A stretch of 23,722 nucleotides of DNA. It comes from Paludibacteraceae bacterium (GTDB lineage Bacteria > Bacteroidota > Bacteroidia > Bacteroidales > Paludibacteraceae). Below, piece after piece: positions 20,496 through 23,722 of this stretch. The notes under the pieces were generated by a model. It made no database searches, was not told where the DNA came from, and was given only the letters and a program-made list of their open reading frames with translations. Location of the stretch: contig JAKSMY010000030.1 in NCBI GenBank assembly GCA_024400275.1, positions 1-23,722 of the forward strand, in the 5' to 3' direction. Numbering within the stretch: position 1 is the first letter of the stretch; each line of letters starts with the position of its first letter. The translations under genes were made by a program, and so were the position numbers.

Positions 20496-21721
20496 TCAGT
20501 ACGTATTTGATTTATTTCGTATTCTTTCTCCATAGCCGTATTTTGCAATTCGTGGACTATATATTTACGAACACCGCCGGTACAACGTTTTTGTTGATAC
20601 CCTTCTCTTTGCAATAACTTTCCTAAATTTGCTAATGACATCGGCTGATGGACATTACCATGATACGTTAGTTTGGCACTTATTTCAGCAACTGTACGCA
20701 GCACGGCACCATTATAATTGATATCTACCGGCTCGTAATAGACAGGCAGCAGTTGCTCCTCGCTCGTCTCCTTGTGAAAACTCTCCACGTGCGGCGCAAG
20801 GGTCTGTATATGCTCCTGATCGAACCAATACTCAAAGCCGTGGTCTATCATATACAATGCTTGTGCATAGTACATATCGTAGGGCTGTAGGGGGTTTTGG
20901 TAGGGGTTCTGTATGCTGACCACCCGGAACGGCAGCCAACGGCGGTTGCCTGTCGTGTCGGTCAGGAACTGGTCCTTATTACCGCTGGCACAGAACGAGG
21001 CAAGGCGAATACGCCGTTCTTTGTTGTAGCCGTAGGCAGCCCGTTCGTTGACGTCGGCGGACGTGATGAGCGACTTCATCTGATTGAGTTCACGGTCGGA
21101 CATGCTGTCTATCTCGTCCATGTTAATCAGCACACTTTCGGCTATGCGTAACCGTTCGTCTTTGTTCAGGTCGCGTATATTCGCCATCTTGGTGCTGTAG
21201 GGACGCAGACAGGGCGGAATAAGGCGCTCCAGCCACGTGGTCTTGTAGATACCTTGCGGACCGATAAGTACGAGGACATGCTGATTAACTACGTCGTCCT
21301 CGCGCCACGAGGCTACCATAGCCACGAACCAACGGATAAAGGTGTCACGCCATAGTTGTTGCTCTTTTTCGCCGCCTTCCACCGTCACCTGTGAGGCGAG
21401 GTAGTCAAGGGGTGTCTGTCCCTCTGTGGGCACGTAGGCAGGCAGGTGGTCGAGGTACGCACGTGGAGGGTGAACGGTGGGGATATAGTCGGAGTGCAGC
21501 ACGCACCGCACCTCGCGGTCGGTTATGTTCATGCCGCTTGCCTCGCAACAGGCGCAGACCATACTGTTGATGTCGCGTTTGGTCAACTCCCGCCACACAC
21601 CGTGCATTGTGCATTGTGCATCGTCAACCGCCAATTCCAGTCGGTCGGAGACTATGTCGTACCGCAAGCAGTACGCATAGTTCTCCTCCAAGTACTTTTG
21701 CACTGCTTCTATCTTATTCAT
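20492..21721 (-). CDS. VirE-family P-loop ATPase (primase-helicase C-terminal type)
   Basis: The 409-residue product has Walker A GPQGIYKTT at 154-162 and Walker B SVLINMDEID with Asp202-Glu203, then MKSLITSADVNERAAYGYNKE and the arginine-finger region FCASGNKDQFLTDTTGNRRWLPFRV. This is the superfamily 3-like VirE/DUF3874 domain of Bacteroidota accessory regions, related to phage and plasmid replication helicases. Residues 1-110 look like a regulatory N-terminal part, with no primase motif. The C-terminal ~80 residues (about 330-400, AEISAKLTYHGN...) look like a winged-helix DNA-binding segment. It overlaps the preceding 155-residue gene by 8 bases. The name VirE is historical and does not imply plant virulence. 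Confidence 0.85.
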   Translation of the reverse strand: MNKIEAVQKYLEENYAYCLRYDIVSDRLELAVDDAQCTMHGVWRELTKRDINSMVCACCEASGMNITDREVRCVLHSDYIPTVHPPRAYLDHLPAYVPTEGQTPLDYLASQVTVEGGEKEQQLWRDTFIRWFVAMVASWREDDVVNQHVLVLIGPQGIYKTTWLERLIPPCLRPYSTKMANIRDLNKDERLRIAESVLINMDEIDSMSDRELNQMKSLITSADVNERAAYGYNKERRIRLASFCASGNKDQFLTDTTGNRRWLPFRVVSIQNPYQNPLQPYDMYYAQALYMIDHGFEYWFDQEHIQTLAPHVESFHKETSEEQLLPVYYEPVDINYNGAVLRTVAEISAKLTYHGNVHQPMSLANLGKLLQREGYQQKRCTGGVRKYIVHELQNTAMEKEYEINQIRTE

Positions 21722-22181
21722 AGTCGCAGGCTTTTGTCATGGTGTAAATACGTGCGTGTACATGTCCTTTGCCGAACACGGTGTCCAGTACGGCCTGATA
21801 ACTGTTCAGGATACACTCGTCGGTAAAACTTGAGTCGTGACGGCAGTAGATAATCTGTCCTTGCCCTTTGGGGAACGGCATCCGGCATAGCACCTGTTCG
21901 CGTATGTACGAATCCAGTTCCTCCAATTGCGCGCAGGTGGCAGCACGTGGGCATGTTTCTACATCGGTACGGATGCGTACGCGCACGATGCTCTGCACTT
22001 CCAGCATCTCCATCACGCGGGTGGCTTGTGACTTACGATGCCCTAGTACCTTAATCGTCACTTGGTTGACCATTTCTTCTTCCCCCGAAGAGGTGGAAAC
22101 ACCGATGACATTACTCATCATCTTGGCACTCCTCGTAAAGATTGCCTGTTGCAGTTGTGCAAAATTTTTTTTCTTTGCCAT
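21714..22181 (-). CDS. Unknown 155-residue protein upstream of the VirE gene
   Basis: The product begins MAKKKNFAQLQQAIFTRSAK and has a central alternating beta/helix region (VNQVTIKVLGHRKSQATRVMEMLEVQSIVRVRIR), then CPRAATCAQLEELDSYIREQVLCRMPFPKGQGQIIYCRHD. I recognise no family. The four to five Cys residues are not in a classic zinc-ribbon spacing. The ATG at 22179-22181 lies after a well-formed promoter at 22267-22298 and is preferred to one eight codons upstream. The 8-base overlap with the VirE gene implies coupled expression and perhaps a joint function in replication or mobility. Confidence 0.7.
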   Translation of the reverse strand: MAKKKNFAQLQQAIFTRSAKMMSNVIGVSTSSGEEEMVNQVTIKVLGHRKSQATRVMEMLEVQSIVRVRIRTDVETCPRAATCAQLEELDSYIREQVLCRMPFPKGQGQIIYCRHDSSFTDECILNSYQAVLDTVFGKGHVHARIYTMTKACDYE

Positions 22182-22266
22182 AATTATTAGTTTTTGTGCC
22201 CACACGTGTGAGCGAGTTAATGATTATGGCTGGGCCCAGCCAATGTTGACTGTGAAATTTCGACTG

Positions 22267-22298
22267 CAAAGGTACAGAAAAGAATTGACCCACTCAAA
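22267..22298 (-). promoter_or_regulatory. Promoter of the VirE operon
   Basis: On the minus strand TTTG (22295-22298) and TACCTTTG (22267-22274), spacer 20. The -33 element lies in the loop of the inverted repeat CCCACT-CAAATT-AGTGGG (22289-22306), a good candidate operator. Confidence 0.85.
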
Positions 22299-22306
22299 TT
22301 AGTGGG
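22289..22306. promoter_or_regulatory. Inverted repeat over the -33 element
   Basis: CCCACT and AGTGGG are separated by six bases that include the -33 CAAA (TTTG on minus). A dimeric repressor bound here would block the promoter. Further upstream (about 22320-22370) AATTCTTAGG occurs twice, with a third related AATTCTTATT. Confidence 0.5.
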
Positions 22307-22370
22307 CCAAATTCGTTGGTAATTCTTAGGTACGGGCTTATTTGAAAATCAATTCTTAGGAAATTCTTAT

Positions 22371-23054
22371 TTAAGAATTATAATACGACTTCTCTTTGAA
22401 AGGGTAATTAAATTTCTTCAGCACTTCCCATTCGGTATTTTGTTGCTCAGGTCGAACGATAGTGCCGTCTTTTACCTTCATTTCCAAGTAGGTTTTCAAC
22501 TGTTGTGTTAGGTCTTTTTTCTTGGATAGGCAGATGGTGCGTACTTGGTTTTCAAAGGCATATTTATCTGCTTCCGCCACGTTGGGACAGTATGTGGGCC
22601 ACATCATAGGTTGGGAAGGTGCTTCCAATTTACTTTTGATGGCTGCCACCTCTTGCGTCAGATAGGCCATTTGTTTCTCCATAGCGGTTATGTGCTGTTC
22701 ACGGGGAGAGTTGCTATGTGGAATAGGTTGTTCGCTTATGCACATCTCTTCGGCTAATTGGTCGGTACGAGAAAAACGTATTATGCGGTTGAGTGCTACT
22801 TCCACATCTTCGCGTGTAGCTGTACTCATCATATAATCCATATCGTTTTCGTCTATACCTTGGCAGATAACCTGATACATACCTTCGGCGTATGCCTCGC
22901 GCATATAGGGGCAGTCCTCATGTTCTATCCATCGGGTCAGATCGTCCACGCGCTGTGCCGTAGAGAAATGGGCACGGCACTTACGTGCTATATCCTCTTC
23001 GTCAGGAAGGGGATAGTAAGCAGGGAATATGTCTGATAGGGAACGATGGCTCAT
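22371..23054 (-). CDS. Unknown 227-residue protein
   Basis: The product starts MSHRSLSDIFPAYYPLPDEED. The N-terminal half (to about residue 110) is acidic and helical (DDLTRWIEHEDCPYMREAYAEGM...). Then comes a likely coiled coil around HITAMEKQMAYLTQEVAAIKSKLE, and a basic C-terminal part with KKKDLTQQLKTYLEMKVKDG. I recognise no family; a DNA-binding or scaffolding role in the neighbouring accessory module is only a guess. The ATG at 23052-23054 is forced by the promoter: the -7 box at 23082-23089 overlaps the earlier in-frame start. About 190 bases separate it from the next gene, which has its own promoter. Confidence 0.75.
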   Translation of the reverse strand: MSHRSLSDIFPAYYPLPDEEDIARKCRAHFSTAQRVDDLTRWIEHEDCPYMREAYAEGMYQVICQGIDENDMDYMMSTATREDVEVALNRIIRFSRTDQLAEEMCISEQPIPHSNSPREQHITAMEKQMAYLTQEVAAIKSKLEAPSQPMMWPTYCPNVAEADKYAFENQVRTICLSKKKDLTQQLKTYLEMKVKDGTIVRPEQQNTEWEVLKKFNYPFKEKSYYNS

Positions 23055-23081
23055 AGTCAAGGTATCCTGTAATTTCTTTTG

Positions 23082-23113
23082 CAAAGGTACTGCTTTTTTT
23101 TGATATGAGCAAA
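23082..23113 (-). promoter_or_regulatory. Promoter of the 227-residue protein
   Basis: On the minus strand TTTG (23110-23113) and TACCTTTG (23082-23089) with a 20-base spacer. Confidence 0.85.
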
Positions 23114-23162
23114 CTTTTTCTCACTTTTTTTTGGAGTGTGCTCTAAGCACTTTTACACAAAA

Positions 23163-23191
23163 AAAACCACTCATTTGACAATGAGTAGTTT
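23163..23191 (-). terminator. Hairpin followed by T run on the minus strand
   Basis: ACTCATT-TGAC-AATGAGT, extended by AAACC / AGTTT with one mismatch and followed on the minus strand by a run of T. It would end transcription coming from the Fic-like gene side and insulate the promoter at 23082-23113. Confidence 0.65.
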
Positions 23192-23213
23192 ATAAAAGTT
23201 TTGAACATTAAGA

Positions 23214-23330
23214 TGCCTCCGCCGTCCTATCAAGCGGCTTGCCGCTACAACAAGCGCGTCAGCGCTACAACAATCTGCACAGCAGAACATCAATGGCATT
23301 TAGGCGCCTCCGCCGTCCTCTAAACTCTCC
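23214..23330 (+). repeat. Multi-hairpin array element, copy 3
   Basis: GATGCCTCCGCCGTCCTATC leads into the stems AGCGGC-TT-GCCGCT, AGCGC-GTCA-GCGCT and TCTGC-ACA-GCAGA, then a GGCATTTAGGCGCC unit, where ATTT replaces the GCTT of copy 2 and weakens that stem, and GTCCTCTAAACT. Unlike copies 1 and 2 it is not followed by the G/C-rich element. Confidence 0.8.
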
Positions 23331-23333
23331 TCA

Positions 23334-23387
23334 TTTACACCGCCAAACTGGACTTTTACACCGCCATTTTGTATTTTTACACCGCCA
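23334..23387. repeat. Three TTTACACCGCCA repeats at 21-bp spacing
   Basis: Exact 12-base copies at 23334-23345, 23355-23366 and 23376-23387, each separated by nine unrelated bases. The 21-bp period is two helical turns, so three protein molecules could bind on one face of the DNA. They lie 5 bases beyond the stop of the Fic-like gene. Three short units are not a CRISPR array. Confidence 0.8.
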
Positions 23388-23392
23388 AGACC

Positions 23393-23722
23393 TCATCGGT
23401 TGACATAGTAGCCACCTTTTTTTGCAACACCTTCAAATCGAATTTTCCCCTCTTTTTTCAACTCACCGAGATAGCGTTGTGTCGTACGAAGGCTGCGACC
23501 AGTGCGCTCTGCCAATATGGGGGCATTGAGTCCTGGATGACGAGTGATAGTCTCAAACAAAGTCTCTGCAAAATCCTCTTTTGGGGGTTCGGATTCCGTC
23601 TCACGAAAAAGGCGCAAGATGTCCAGTTGAGTCATGATGACGCGGTCGGCAACAAAACCGACAAACGTATCTGCATCCTTATGTCCCTGCTCCAAAGCAG
23701 TAATATATTCCGAACGACACAC
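23393..23722 (-). CDS. C-terminal part of a probable Fic-family protein with winged helix
   Basis: The window edge cuts this gene; its start lies beyond 23722. The 109 visible residues begin with CRSEYITALEQGHKDADTFVGFVADRV, which resembles the helical segment that follows the Fic catalytic domain in many Fic/DOC proteins. They end with a winged-helix domain (ETITRHPGLNAPILAERTGRSLRTTQRYLGELKKEGKIRFEG). Fic enzymes transfer AMP to target proteins; the catalytic HPFxxGNG motif would be outside the window, so the assignment is not proven. An ATP-binding transcriptional regulator with a similar tail is the main alternative. The 21-bp-spaced repeats just past its stop may belong to the locus. Confidence 0.6.
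   Translation of the reverse strand: MCRSEYITALEQGHKDADTFVGFVADRVIMTQLDILRLFRETESEPPKEDFAETLFETITRHPGLNAPILAERTGRSLRTTQRYLGELKKEGKIRFEGVAKKGGYYVNR

Noticed and set aside
20492..21721. Plant-virulence VirE function
   Set aside because: The similarity is only to the P-loop VirE-family domain used as a general name for accessory helicases; nothing here suggests T-DNA transfer.
23334..23387. CRISPR array
   Set aside because: The repeats are only 12 bases with 9-base spacers, three units, and no cas gene is present.

Overview
The window is a piece of a Bacteroidales-type (Bacteroidota) chromosome. Seven promoters have the Bacteroidota layout TTTG-N20-TAnnTTTG, four of them with the exact -7 box TACCTTTG; the leaders mostly lack Shine-Dalgarno sequences; and several gene types are typical of the phylum (DUF4293, long RseP next to dxr, the YidC form, VirE-type helicase). 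I could run no database search, so all names rest on recognised motifs and family knowledge.

Region 1 (1-645) has no gene. It holds three tandem-repeat arrays and a composite palindromic repeat, ending at the yidC promoter. Region 2 (646-5932) carries yidC and a DUF2520 Rossmann protein on +, a small exported protein on -, then a divergent + unit with methylmalonyl-CoA decarboxylase (scpB) and a group II PLP decarboxylase that carries a lipoprotein signal peptide.

Region 3 (5933-16175) is a tightly packed minus-strand run, in transcription order: class I fumarase, degenerate M23 protein, dxr, rseP, a DUF559 nuclease, a left-handed beta-helix sugar N-acetyltransferase, DUF4293 protein, rlmN, a class III ornithine-type aminotransferase and an M20 dipeptidase. 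It is core metabolism and envelope maintenance, but the DUF559 gene is enclosed by two inverted copies of a G/C-rich palindromic repeat and looks like a later insertion.

Region 4 (16176-18000) is repeat-rich. It holds a 36-residue membrane peptide and two paralogous 114-residue proteins, each ending in the G/C repeat and backed by arrays of short hairpins. Region 5 (about 18018-19674) is AT-rich and unlike the rest: a lipoprotein-like gene, an intrinsic terminator, and a short secreted-protein remnant with a strong Shine-Dalgarno and a TATAAT box. It is foreign DNA or an assembly chimera. Region 6 (19675-23722) is an accessory module on - : a small sigma-70 factor, a VirE-family P-loop protein, two unknown proteins and the C-terminal part of a probable Fic protein.

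The most interesting signal is a repeat system. A palindromic element beginning TGACACCCCC occurs six times. In four copies its first three bases are exactly the stop codon of the upstream gene; in one it is translated as the N-terminus of an acetyltransferase; and two inverted copies bracket a DUF559 nuclease like terminal inverted repeats. A second, nearly invariant ~100-base array of four to five mini-hairpins is present in three copies, two of them joined to the first element.
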